64,000 nucleotides of DNA, from positions 186,001 to 250,000 of the forward strand of contig NZ_CP036292.1 of NCBI RefSeq assembly GCF_007751715.1, read 5' to 3'. Below the pieces are notes generated by a model. It worked only from the letters and a program-made list of their open reading frames with translations, was not told where the DNA came from and did not search any database. Made by a program: the position numbers and the translations under genes. Each line of letters starts with the position of its first letter. The first letter of the stretch is position 1. Shown here piece by piece: positions 43,322 to 51,566 of this stretch. The stretch comes from Rosistilla oblonga. Lineage in GTDB: Bacteria; Planctomycetota; Planctomycetia; Pirellulales; Pirellulaceae.

Positions 43322-44851
43322 ATGCAGGCTGATTCATCAGGAACCAACCCCGATCTGATCGACGCGTTGCGGTCGGCGGAAGTTTACGACGACGCCAGCG
43401 GGCCGCCGCAGGAGATCCAGACGCACATCTCGTTTCTGTTTCTGACCGACGCTCACGTCTACAAACTGAAGAAGTCGGTCGACTTCGGGTTCTTGGATTA
43501 TTCGACTCTCGCCAAGCGACGGGCGGCTTGCCAGGCGGAGGTCGAATTGAATCGCCGGTTGGCGGCCGATATCTATCTGGGCGTCGTGCCGGTCGGCCGC
43601 GGCACTGACGGAAGTTGGAAGATCGGCGACGGTGTCGAGCCTGTCGAATGGTTGGTCAAGATGCGGCGTTTGCCCGACGAGCGCTGTCTGACTCAGATGA
43701 TTCAACGCGATGATTGGGGAGACCGAGACATCGCGCCGATCGTGGCGATGTTGAGCGGTTTTTATCGTGGCTTGCCGCCGGTGCCAATGCCAAACTATGC
43801 CGCCTGTTATCGCCAGCATGTTGTCGACAACGGCAAGGAACTGCTCGACGCAAAGCACCGCTTGCCGCGAGCGTTGGTTCGGCGAGTGCAAGCGGCTCAG
43901 TTGCAGTTCATGTTTCTGCATGGCGATGCTTTGCTGCAGCAGCGTGCCGCCGATGGCCACGTCGTGGAGGGGCATGGCGATCTGCGAGCCGAACACATCT
44001 ATTGGACGCAGACGCCGGTCGCGATCGACTGTATCGAATTCAGCCGCGAACTGCGACTGGTCGACACCGCCGACGAGCTCAGCTTCTTTGCGATGACATG
44101 CGACGATGCGGGCGTTCCTGAGTTGGGGGAAGCGGTGCTGCGGCGCTGTTGCCAAGCGTTGGGAGATGTCCCCGATCCGCTGCTGGTGGCCTTCTATCGG
44201 TGCTACCGCGCTTGTGTGCGAGCAAAGGTGGAAGCGTTGCGATCCGATCAAACCGCGGAGGCGTCGGGATCCGATTCCCAGCCAGGAGCCGTGCGGTTGA
44301 TCGAGCTGGCCGACCGATACGCCCAGCAATTGGGAAACCCGCCAGCCGTGATCGTTCGCGGGCTCAGCGGCACCGGAAAGACAACCGTTGCCAAGGCGCT
44401 TGCCGAGAGAATTGGAGCGGTCCATCTGTCGACCGATGCGTTGCGGAAGGCAAACTCGCCGGACCATGATGTGAACTACGACGCGCAGTCGCGCCAACAG
44501 GTCTACAGCGCGATGTTCTCCGAGGCGGTAGAGCATCTGCAAAACCGAGTTCCGGTCGTCGTCGACGGCACGTTTTTGCAAGCCGATCTGTTGCGAGAGG
44601 CCCAGCAGCGGTTGGCCGCAGCGGGTGACAAGGTCGTCGTCGCGACATGTGTCTGTCCCGAAGAGGTTGCGATCGACCGCATCCGCCAGCGGCAACGTCG
44701 CAGCGATTCGTTGTCCGATGCCGACGAAACGGTCTACCGTCAGCAGGTCGCCCAAGCGGATCGGGTCTCTCCCAGCATGGCTGGGATCAAGGTCGATACG
44801 ACCGCCGACATGCCGGCGATCCTCGAAGAAATTCGCCTCGGTCTCGTGTAA
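43322..44851 (+). CDS. APH-like kinase fused to P-loop AAA/zeta-toxin-like kinase
   Basis: A 509-residue two-domain protein. The first 320 residues resemble aminoglycoside phosphotransferases, with H218-G-D220-L-R-A-E-H as the catalytic/metal loop. Residues 340-500 are a P-loop kinase: Walker A G-L-S-G-T-G-K-T-T at 347-355 and an H-L-S-T-D-A-L-R-K region typical of gluconate- or zeta-type kinases. This fused family is widespread in bacteria with no well-defined substrate; it is not evidence of aminoglycoside resistance. GGAG lies 11 bases before the ATG. Confidence 0.88.
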   Translation: MQADSSGTNPDLIDALRSAEVYDDASGPPQEIQTHISFLFLTDAHVYKLKKSVDFGFLDYSTLAKRRAACQAEVELNRRLAADIYLGVVPVGRGTDGSWKIGDGVEPVEWLVKMRRLPDERCLTQMIQRDDWGDRDIAPIVAMLSGFYRGLPPVPMPNYAACYRQHVVDNGKELLDAKHRLPRALVRRVQAAQLQFMFLHGDALLQQRAADGHVVEGHGDLRAEHIYWTQTPVAIDCIEFSRELRLVDTADELSFFAMTCDDAGVPELGEAVLRRCCQALGDVPDPLLVAFYRCYRACVRAKVEALRSDQTAEASGSDSQPGAVRLIELADRYAQQLGNPPAVIVRGLSGTGKTTVAKALAERIGAVHLSTDALRKANSPDHDVNYDAQSRQQVYSAMFSEAVEHLQNRVPVVVDGTFLQADLLREAQQRLAAAGDKVVVATCVCPEEVAIDRIRQRQRRSDSLSDADETVYRQQVAQADRVSPSMAGIKVDTTADMPAILEEIRLGLV

Positions 44852-45209
44852 ACGCAATACCGTTCAACGAAAAGGAGCCTCGGACCGTCGAAAGAATTAG
44901 CGGCGGGACGTAGTGGACGAGGTTACGAGTCCCAGCAATTTGGTCTGATGCAAAAGGACTCGTAACCTCGTCCACTACGCTTCGTTGGACGGTATTGCTT
45001 GTAAGCGATCCGGCCGCGTCGGGGCGTCTCGAATCGCCCGGCGGCCTCGATCTTCATCTCTTGTCGGCACGTGGTTTGCGACGTTTGTAGCGTATCGATC
45101 CGATGGGCGATCGTCCCGATTGGAAGCTCGTGGAGCGATATCGGCGATCGCTCGCGGTGTCGGATCTACCGAACTGGACGATACGAAACCAACTTGCAAA
45201 TGGAGACCG
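44852..45209. other. Intergenic region with palindromic element
   Basis: 358 bases between the kinase stop and the superoxide dismutase start. Bases 44854-44998 are the palindromic MITE-like element listed separately. The rest has no supportable gene and probably carries the superoxide dismutase promoter. Confidence 0.5.
44854..44998. mobile_element. MITE-like palindromic element, about 145 bp
   Basis: A two-layer inverted repeat. The outer arms (44854-44871, GCAATACCGTTCAACGAA, and 44981-44998) match with one mismatch. The inner arms (44909-44932 and 44956-44979) are perfect over 24 bases. The spacer between the inner arms is 23 bases. No coding capacity is seen. Length, terminal inverted repeats and lack of genes fit a MITE or a BIME-like palindromic unit. 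Target-site duplication is not clear. It begins two bases after the kinase stop codon (44849-44851). Confidence 0.6.
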
Positions 45210-45893
45210 ATGATGAAGATGCGAATCTATTCTTGCGCGGCACTGGTGGCACTCGCTGTCGTGGGCTGTGAGGAACCGGGCGACTACACAACGCCCAACG
45301 CGGCGAGCCCGACGTCGACCGACGCGTTGCCCGTCGCCCCAATAACCGTCGCCCCGGTCGCGGTCGACCCGGCGACCAATGTTCCGGCGGCTAGCGATCC
45401 GAAGACTGGCGATCAGGCAGCACGTGTCGATGAGTCGACGTCAGCTGTTGCGATCTGCGAATTGGTACCGGTCGGCGACAGCAAAGTCCGCGGTGCGGTG
45501 CGATTTGCTCAGGAGGGTGATGTCGTTAAAGTCCGTGGCGAGGTGACCGGGTTAACTCCTGGAAAGCACGGCTTCCACGTTCATGAGAAGGGAGACCTCT
45601 CGGACAAGGAGACCGGCAAATCGACTGGCGGTCACTTCAATCCGACCGATCAGCCGCACGGAAAGATGACTGATGAAAAACGCCACGTCGGCGATCTCGG
45701 CAACATCGAAGCGAATGAAGAGGGGATCGCTATGATCAAAATCGACGATTCGGTGATCTCGTTGAAAGGCGAACATTCGATCGTCGGACGTGCGATCGTG
45801 ATCCACGCCGAAGCCGACCAGTTCACGCAGCCGACGGGCGACGCGGGGGCTCGCGTTGCGTTCGGTAAGATCGAAAACGCTTCAGCTGAATAA
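45210..45893 (+). CDS. Cu/Zn superoxide dismutase, lipoprotein, lacking disulfide cysteines
   Basis: A 227-residue protein with a lipoprotein signal (A-L-V-A-L-A-V-V-G-C20, lipobox cysteine), a Pro/Thr/Ala-rich linker to about residue 88, then the SOD fold. Metal ligands are visible in H-V-H, G-G-H-F-N-P, Q-P-H-G and R-H-V-G-D-L-G-N, with the last copper histidine in V-I-H-A-E-A-D. The active-site arginine is in G-A-R-V-A-F-G. The two cysteines that form the family's structural disulfide are both absent (Leu/Lys in the G-D-L-S loop, Phe in V-A-F-G). It should dismutate superoxide at the cell envelope. GGAG sits 4-7 bases before ATG 45210 or 45213. Confidence 0.88.
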   Translation: MMKMRIYSCAALVALAVVGCEEPGDYTTPNAASPTSTDALPVAPITVAPVAVDPATNVPAASDPKTGDQAARVDESTSAVAICELVPVGDSKVRGAVRFAQEGDVVKVRGEVTGLTPGKHGFHVHEKGDLSDKETGKSTGGHFNPTDQPHGKMTDEKRHVGDLGNIEANEEGIAMIKIDDSVISLKGEHSIVGRAIVIHAEADQFTQPTGDAGARVAFGKIENASAE

Positions 45894-46003
45894 GGCGTTT
45901 GCTGCTCATCAAGCTTTCTTTCCCTGCCGGGCGATCGAGGCGAGGCCGTCTGCCTCGATCGTCCATGCGGCAGGGTTTTCCGTTTAATGTGGAGATCAGA
46001 CCG

Positions 46004-46303
46004 ATGCCACAGTGGAGCGACAAAGACCAGCGGCAGTACGAACACATCAAAGAGAGCCAGCTGGATAGCGGAAGGTCGGAAGAGCGAGCCGAGGAGGTTG
46101 CCGCCCGGACTGTTAATAAACAGCGGCGCGAGGAAGGTCGCACTCCCAACAAGACGACGCAGGGAACCGGAAATCCCCACACTCCGTTGGAAGACCGGAC
46201 TGTCGATGAACTGCGGAACATTGCGTCGAATCTAAATATCAGCGGCCGCAGCAAGATGCGGAAACATGAACTGATCGACGCGATTCGCAGTCGCCGCGCC
46301 TAG
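46004..46303 (+). CDS. Small Rho_N-domain protein, ChaB-like
   Basis: A 99-residue protein. The first 45 residues are charged helices (D-K-D-Q-R-Q-Y-E-H-I-K-E-S, R-A-E-E-V-A-A-R-T-V-N-K), as in small ChaB or plasmid-stabilisation-like proteins. Residues 60-99 are a Rho_N (SAP-like) domain: T-V-D-E-L-R-N-I-A, then S-G-R-S-K-M-R-K-H-E-L-I-D-A-I. Rho_N and SAP-like domains bind nucleic acids. GGAG lies ten bases before the ATG. It lies in a run of small stress-type genes with the same orientation. The precise role is unknown. Confidence 0.75.
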   Translation: MPQWSDKDQRQYEHIKESQLDSGRSEERAEEVAARTVNKQRREEGRTPNKTTQGTGNPHTPLEDRTVDELRNIASNLNISGRSKMRKHELIDAIRSRRA

Positions 46304-46347
46304 ACCGATTCAATCGGTCGTCTCTTCTCCGCCGCCGAACCGGCGGC
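46303..46347 (+). terminator. Double hairpin after the Rho_N gene
   Basis: GACCGATT (46303-46310) pairs with AATCGGTC (46312-46319) right at the stop codon, and GCCGCC (46331-46336) pairs with GGCGGC (46342-46347) over a 5-base loop. No clear T-run follows, so termination is only a possibility. Confidence 0.35.
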
Positions 46348-46609
46348 ATGAACGGTTCTCAACCAGGCTGGTTCGCAAACGCTCGAAAGCGATTTGCCAG
46401 CTTTTCCGGCAGTCGGAGCTGACTGTGGCAAGTGGTGAGCCGAGCGGTTGTCGGCGTGCAAACCGCGACCGCCGCGGGGGCGGAAGAAGCTGGTTCAAGC
46501 GATGTTGGTACATCGTTTGCATTATCTCCCGCTTCGGCTGCTTGCAACTTGGAAGGCTACAGAAAGCGAATCACAAGCGGCATGACTTCTAACCAACAAA
46601 GGCAAACCC
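46304..46609. other. Intergenic region, 306 bases
   Basis: Apart from the hairpins at its left end, nothing coding is supported. It probably carries the promoter of the CsbD-like gene. Confidence 0.4.
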
Positions 46610-47038
46610 ATGGCAACAAAACAACAGATCAGTGGAGAGTGGAATTCGATTCAAGGAGCCGTCAAAGAGAAGTACGGCCAGATCACCGACGATGAACTTC
46701 GCGAAGTCGAAGGGGAGAAGGAGCAGTTGATCGGCCTGATTCAACAGAAGGTTGGCGCGGCGCGAGCGGAGGTCGAGTCGTTTGTGAACAAGATCTATCA
46801 GGAGTGCGGCGAAAGTTGTTCGCATCTGTCGGATCGTGCGGCCAACTATGCCGAAGCGACGGGCCAGCGGCTCCGCGAAGGCTACGACCAATCGACGCGA
46901 GCTGTCGCCCGGCGTCCGATGGAATCGATCGTGACCGCATTTGGTGTCGGGGTGCTGGCTGGCGTCGCGATCGGATATTCGCTGGCCGCCGACCGCTACC
47001 GCGAACCGACCTGGCGCGACCGCTTGATGAACCGCTAA
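46610..47038 (+). CDS. CsbD-family stress protein with C-terminal membrane helix
   Basis: A 142-residue protein. Residues 5-55 match the CsbD (UPF0337) pattern: G-E-W-N-S-I-Q-G-A-V-K-E-K-Y-G-Q-I-T-D-D and V-E-G-E-K-E-Q-L. Residues 60-105 are helical (A-A-N-Y-A-E-A-T-G-Q-R-L), and a glycine-rich membrane helix lies near 112-128 (A-F-G-V-G-V-L-A-G-V-A-I-G-Y), as in DUF883/ElaB-type ribosome- or membrane-associated proteins. CsbD proteins are induced by general stress; function is unknown. It is followed 64 bases later by a small related gene. Confidence 0.85.
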   Translation: MATKQQISGEWNSIQGAVKEKYGQITDDELREVEGEKEQLIGLIQQKVGAARAEVESFVNKIYQECGESCSHLSDRAANYAEATGQRLREGYDQSTRAVARRPMESIVTAFGVGVLAGVAIGYSLAADRYREPTWRDRLMNR

Positions 47039-47102
47039 CCCGCACCGGCGTGCGGCTGCTTCCGTCGTTCCAATTCACTCATTCATACAGGACCTCAATC
47101 TC

Positions 47103-47342
47103 ATGTCTACTGGAAATCGAACTCAACAACGAAACGCGTCGAGTAACGAAGTAAATCGCCAAGTCGAAGGAGCCGCGCATTCGGCGGCTGAAAGTATTCA
47201 GGAGTATGGCAGCCATTACGTTGCCGAACCCGCCAAGGACATCTTCGGGCTGTTGAGCGATTACGCCAAAGACCGCCCCGACGTGATGGCGGTCTGGTCC
47301 TTCGGTCTGGGCGTCGTGGTCGGATGGAAACTGCGCGGCTAG
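47103..47342 (+). CDS. Small membrane-associated protein related to DUF883 type
   Basis: A 79-residue protein. Its end (D-V-M-A-V-W-S-F-G-L-G-V-V-V-G-W-K-L) resembles the membrane helix of the preceding CsbD-like protein. The first half is polar and helical. It lies 64 bases after that gene, so co-transcription is likely. Short length and weak motifs limit confidence. Confidence 0.65.
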   Translation: MSTGNRTQQRNASSNEVNRQVEGAAHSAAESIQEYGSHYVAEPAKDIFGLLSDYAKDRPDVMAVWSFGLGVVVGWKLRG

Positions 47343-47466
47343 CCCCAAACGCTCGCGGCAAATTTTGATGCCCCGCTTTTCCAAGCTGTTGGATGCGGGG
47401 CCGGTTTGCGTCGGCTGACGCAGACATGACCGATGGGAAACGACGTGACCAGGGAGTCATCAACAG

Positions 47467-48696
47467 GTGAACGAACAACCAACAGATCGAACGAATTCTG
47501 AACCGCCAGCGAACTGGAAGGGGCTGTTTTCGGTTCGCGTTTGCGCGATCATGTTGGTCTTGTACGCTCTGTATTACGCGCGGTCGCTGGTCATCCCCGT
47601 GGTGACGGCGATCGTTTTGTACCTGACACTGCGGCCGATCATTCGTCACGGGCAGCGGATCGGAATCCCTTCGACAGTCAGCGCCGTCGGGATCATCGCG
47701 GGGATCGCTCTGACGCTGGGGCTGGGAACCTACCTGGTTATCGAGCCAGCAAAGGCGACGATTGCCGAAGCCCCGCAGCATCTTAGCGTCGTCAAAGAGA
47801 AGCTCTCCTTTATCACCGACCGACTGAAAGAGGTCGACAAAGCGACCGAAGAGCTTGCCGACGCGGAGGAGGAAACGGCTGGCAAACCGAAGGAAGAACA
47901 ACCGGTGCCGGTCGAGATCAAGCAGCCGACGTGGACCAGCGGTTGGTCCTACCTCAGCGGCACCGGCAACCTCGTCTCGTTCCTGACGATCTGCATCGCG
48001 ATGCTCTACTTCCTGCTGGCCAACGGCGATAACCTGTTGCGCAGCATCATGCATTCGCTGCCCAACTTCACCGCCAGGCGGAAGCTTGTCGAAGTGATCC
48101 AGAAGGTGCAGGAGGGGCTGGGCAGTTACCTCGCCAAGATCTCCACGATCAATGCCTGTCTGGGAATGAGCGTCGGGATCGCGATGTGGGTGCTTGGCAT
48201 GCCGTCGCCGGTGCTCTGGGGTGCGATGGCGTTTGCCTTCAATTTCATCCCGATCCTCGGCGCGATCACCGGCGGCGCGATCATCTTCGTAGTCGCGTTG
48301 GTCAGCTTCGAAGCGACCTATTATGCATTTTTTGTAGCTGCGACGTTTCTGACGCTCACCTCGTTGGAAGGCCAGTTCATCACTCCGGCGATACTCGGGC
48401 GATCGATGAGCATGAGTCCGGTGCTGGTCTTTCTGTCGATCGTCGTATGGGGCTGGATGTGGGGCGTGATGGGCGTATTTTTGAGCGTGCCGATGTTGAT
48501 CGCAGCTCGCATGGCCTGCGAAGGTTACGAGGGACTGGGGCCGTTGGCGATGATCCTTGGTGCCGAGGTGCCCGAATCGAAGTCGGCCTCTGCAAGCGGA
48601 CGCGGCGGGTCGGATTCGACCGCCGACAATCCACCCGCCCCACAAACCTATCTGAACATCGTGCAACCATCGGTCGCCGGCTCCGAGAACCAATGA
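47467..48696 (+). CDS. AI-2E family permease, copy 2
   Basis: A 409-residue membrane protein with a GTG start. Helices near 17-37, 40-58 and 70-92 are followed by a soluble segment with a charged D-A-E-E-E-T-A-G-K-P-K region, and the C-terminal half has W-G-A-M-A-F-A-F-N-F-I-P-I-L-G-A-I, the family signature. It belongs to the same family as 41955-42998 but is diverged in length and tail. The stop lies one base before the 38-bp repeat array. The transported molecule is unknown. Confidence 0.88.
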   Translation: MNEQPTDRTNSEPPANWKGLFSVRVCAIMLVLYALYYARSLVIPVVTAIVLYLTLRPIIRHGQRIGIPSTVSAVGIIAGIALTLGLGTYLVIEPAKATIAEAPQHLSVVKEKLSFITDRLKEVDKATEELADAEEETAGKPKEEQPVPVEIKQPTWTSGWSYLSGTGNLVSFLTICIAMLYFLLANGDNLLRSIMHSLPNFTARRKLVEVIQKVQEGLGSYLAKISTINACLGMSVGIAMWVLGMPSPVLWGAMAFAFNFIPILGAITGGAIIFVVALVSFEATYYAFFVAATFLTLTSLEGQFITPAILGRSMSMSPVLVFLSIVVWGWMWGVMGVFLSVPMLIAARMACEGYEGLGPLAMILGAEVPESKSASASGRGGSDSTADNPPAPQTYLNIVQPSVAGSENQ

Positions 48697-48697
48697 C

Positions 48698-48887
48698 CGC
48701 GCTGGAGTCGAGGATTTATCCGACACACTCCCCATCGCGCTGGAGTCGAGGCTTCAGCCGACTCGCTCCCCGACGCGCTGGAGTCGAGGATTCATCCGAC
48801 ACACTCACCGTCGCGCTGGAGTCAAGGATTTATCCGACACACTCCCCGACGCGCTGGAGTCAAAGGCTTCAGCCGACACACTCCCCA
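48698..48887. repeat. 38-bp tandem repeat, five units
   Basis: Units start at 48698, 48736, 48774, 48812 and 48850, exactly 38 bases apart, each opening CGCGCTGGAGTC. They alternate between ATTTATCC/ATTCATCC and CTTCAGCC cores. The CTTCAG-bearing unit contains the reverse complement of the end of repeat A (GGCTGAAGCCTCGACTCCAG). The array lies between the convergent stops of the AI-2E and XylR-type genes. No unique spacers are present. Confidence 0.92.
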
Positions 48888-48893
48888 TCCATC

Positions 48894-50063
48894 TCAGCTC
48901 GACGTCTTCGCCGACTGCCGGTATTTGCTCGGCTGAACTCCGACCACGTTTTTGAACGCCACCGAGAGGTATTCGTCGTGGCGGTATCCGGTGCGGCGAG
49001 CGATCTCGGCGAGCGAGAGATCGGTCTGCACCAACAGTTGCTTGACGCGATCGATCCTCAGTCGCGTGATCTCTTCGTGCGGCGACCGCCCCAAGATTTT
49101 GACGAACCGTTTTTCGAGCACTCGCCGCGAAACGGGGACTTCGTTCAACACGTCGACAACTTTGATTCCGTCGCAAGCGTGCTCGCGGATAAAACGGACC
49201 GCCGCGGCGACATCGGGATCGTCGGTCGCGAGGATGTCGGTCGATTGGCGAGTCTGGATCCCCAGCGGTTCCAGTAAAACCTTCTCCGCCCCGATCGTGT
49301 CGCCCGCCATCATCCGGTCCAGCATCGCCGCGGCTTCGTATCCGGTCCGCCGCGTGTTGCAACTGACGCTCGAAAGCGGCGGGTCGGCGAGGTCGCACAA
49401 CAAGCGGTCGTTGTCGACACCAAGGACGGCGATCTGTTCGGGAACGGCGATGTTCAGCTCGCGGCAGACGTCCAGCAATTGCTGCGCTTTGATGTCGTAA
49501 CAGGCAAAGATTCCGATCGGATGCGGCAGTTGTTTCACCCATTGGGCGAGCCGCGCCCGTTCGCTGTTCCACGAATATTCGGGATCGTGGCGGGGGATCG
49601 AATCGTACTGGTAATAGGTTCCGCCGGCCTGCTGGACGTATTGCTCAAAGGCTTGTTGCCGCCACTGCGACCAATTGAATCCCGAATCGCCACAGAAGGC
49701 GAGGTGCCGGAAGCCTCGCTCGACAAGATGTTCGACGGCGATCCGAGCGATCGCATCGTCGTCGGTTTCGACCCAGGGGACGCCGGGCAGGTGGCGAGCC
49801 GCGCTGACATCGACGACTGGGCACTGGGTGCGCCGAATCGCTTGAGCGATCTCGTCGGTCTCGATCCGAGCGATGATGCCATCTCCCTGCCAACGCTGCA
49901 GCCAGTCGGGCGGCCGCGCTCCGCGTTCCTGCTCCGGCAACACCAGCGACCAGCGTTGATGTTGCTGGATGTAATCGATGATGCCAGCCAAGACGCCGCG
50001 GGCGTAGGCGTTGGATGTTTCGACTAGCAGAGCCACCGAGCGACGCTGTTGCACAATCTTCAT
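48894..50063 (-). CDS. XylR-type regulator (LacI-like sensor plus AraC HTH)
   Basis: A 389-residue transcription factor. Residues 8-280 form a sugar-binding-protein-like sensor (V-A-L-L-V-E-T-S-N-A-Y-A-R-G-V, I-A-V-L-G-V-D-N-D, L-S-S-V-S-C-N). Residues 285-389 are an AraC-type double helix-turn-helix (L-A-E-I-A-R-R-T-G-Y, then Y-L-S-V-A-F-K-N-V-V-G-V-Q-P). This is the layout of XylR of E. coli, which activates xylose genes. ATG 50063 follows GGAAG and is preferred over longer frames. It is divergent from the Gfo/Idh/MocA gene at 50319, the most probable target. Confidence 0.88.
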   Translation of the reverse strand: MKIVQQRRSVALLVETSNAYARGVLAGIIDYIQQHQRWSLVLPEQERGARPPDWLQRWQGDGIIARIETDEIAQAIRRTQCPVVDVSAARHLPGVPWVETDDDAIARIAVEHLVERGFRHLAFCGDSGFNWSQWRQQAFEQYVQQAGGTYYQYDSIPRHDPEYSWNSERARLAQWVKQLPHPIGIFACYDIKAQQLLDVCRELNIAVPEQIAVLGVDNDRLLCDLADPPLSSVSCNTRRTGYEAAAMLDRMMAGDTIGAEKVLLEPLGIQTRQSTDILATDDPDVAAAVRFIREHACDGIKVVDVLNEVPVSRRVLEKRFVKILGRSPHEEITRLRIDRVKQLLVQTDLSLAEIARRTGYRHDEYLSVAFKNVVGVQPSKYRQSAKTSS

Positions 50064-50318
50064 GGCTTCCGTTGGATTCCGTAGGTCCGCTGAGCAGTGA
50101 TCGAGCCGAGGACCCATTATGCCAGCTAACTCTTTCGGGGGTGCGAGTGTTCGGTGAAAAAACTCAAATGTTGTGCGCACAAGCTCATGGCTTGAAATCC
50201 GGTACGGCCGATAATGTTTCCGTCGGTTGCGGTTTGTTGCCGCCCAGCTGCCGTTGTCGGAAACGTCGGCTGCCCAATGAGTGGACCGAAATCTAAGATG
50301 TGCGACAGGTAGAGCTGG

Positions 50319-51437
50319 ATGAACGGAAAAGTAAACGGGGCGATGATTGGGCTGGGGTTTGGAGCTGAGTTTTTGCCGATCTATGCGGCGCATCCTCAGG
50401 CGAACATCGGGGCGATCTGCCGCCGCAACGCCGCCGAGCTGGAGAAGACGGGGAATCAGTTCGGGATCGAAAAGCGATACACCGACTACGATGCGGTCCT
50501 CGCCGATCCCGAGATCGATTTTGTCCACATCAACAGCCCGATCCCCGACCACGCCTGGATGACGCTCAAGGCTTTGGATGCCGGTAAGCATGTGATGTGC
50601 ACCGTTCCGATGGCGACGACGATCGAGGATTGCCAGAAGATCGTCGAGAAGGTCAAAGCGACGGGGCTCAAATACATGATGGCCGAAACGGTTGTCTACA
50701 GCCGCGAGTATCTGTTCATTAAAGAGATGTTCACTAAGGGAGAGCTGGGGAAGATCCAGCACCTGGCCGCGTCGCATCCGCAAGATATGGACGGCTGGCC
50801 CAGCTATTGGGAACAGATGATCCCGATGCATTACGCTACGCATGCGGTCAGCCCCTGTCTGGGCTTGGTCGATGGATTGGCGGAATACGTCAGTTGCTTC
50901 GGTTCGGGAACGGTTCGCGACGACATCGCGGAGAAATCGGGGAACAAGTTCGCCGTCGAAAGTTGTCACATCAAGGTCAAGGATAGCGATCTGACGGCGC
51001 ACATCTGGCGGTTCCTATACGATGTCGCTCGGCAGTACCGCGAGAGTTTCGATGTCTACGGAACGAAGAAGAGTTTTGAGTGGACGCTTGTGGAGAACGA
51101 ACCGCACGTGCTTCATACCGCCAAGAAACCGGAGCCGGAGATTGCGGAGAAGGTGGAGGTGCCCGATTATGCCCATCTGTTACCCGCCGAGATTCAGAAG
51201 TTCACTCAACCGGCGGAGATCCACGATTCCGAACACCTCTCCTTTATTCAAGGTGGCGGTCACGGCGGTTCACATCCGCACTTGGTGCACGAGTTCGTCT
51301 CGGCATTAAAAGAGGATCGCGATCCGATGCCCAACGCGGTGACCAGCGCTAACTGGACCTGCGTCGGAATCTGTGCGCATCAATCGGCGCTTCGCGGCGG
51401 TGAGATCGTTCGCCTGCCCGAGTTCACATTGGGCTAA
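50319..51437 (+). CDS. Gfo/Idh/MocA-family oxidoreductase
   Basis: A 372-residue NAD(P)-dependent oxidoreductase. The N-terminal Rossmann fold has G-L-G-F-G-A-E-F near residues 11-18, and the family motif is seen around G-K-H-V-M-C-T-V-P (usually E-K-P, here T-V-P). The C-terminal half is the beta-sheet substrate domain, ending in A-H-Q-S-A. Such enzymes oxidise or reduce sugars, inositols or their phosphates. It is divergent from the XylR-type regulator and precedes the ThuA/PVC protein in the same direction, suggesting an operon for sugar catabolism. Confidence 0.88.
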   Translation: MNGKVNGAMIGLGFGAEFLPIYAAHPQANIGAICRRNAAELEKTGNQFGIEKRYTDYDAVLADPEIDFVHINSPIPDHAWMTLKALDAGKHVMCTVPMATTIEDCQKIVEKVKATGLKYMMAETVVYSREYLFIKEMFTKGELGKIQHLAASHPQDMDGWPSYWEQMIPMHYATHAVSPCLGLVDGLAEYVSCFGSGTVRDDIAEKSGNKFAVESCHIKVKDSDLTAHIWRFLYDVARQYRESFDVYGTKKSFEWTLVENEPHVLHTAKKPEPEIAEKVEVPDYAHLLPAEIQKFTQPAEIHDSEHLSFIQGGGHGGSHPHLVHEFVSALKEDRDPMPNAVTSANWTCVGICAHQSALRGGEIVRLPEFTLG

Positions 51438-51566
51438 GTCGTCGCCCATGTTCCCGTTGCAGATAGTCGCCTTTCGCTCCGCGAAAGTGCGCTCGCCCTA
51501 AGCGTCTCTACAGAGCTTCAAGGCAAAACTTGTTCGTGCTCCTCTTCTGTTAGTTGAATAAACGCT

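Noticed and set aside
43337-44857. 506-residue minus-strand frame opposite the APH/P-loop gene
   Set aside because: Shadow; the plus strand has catalytic and Walker motifs.
47107-48735. 542-residue minus-strand frame opposite AI-2E copy 2
   Set aside because: Low-complexity charged peptide (Arg/His/Asp), no domain, and overlaps a true membrane protein and a small gene.
48698-48887. CRISPR array
   Set aside because: The 38-base units are contiguous tandem repeats without spacers.
50064-51002. N-terminal extension of the XylR-type gene
   Set aside because: The upstream part of the frame is antisense to the Gfo/Idh/MocA gene; ATG 50063 has a good ribosome-binding site and gives the family length.
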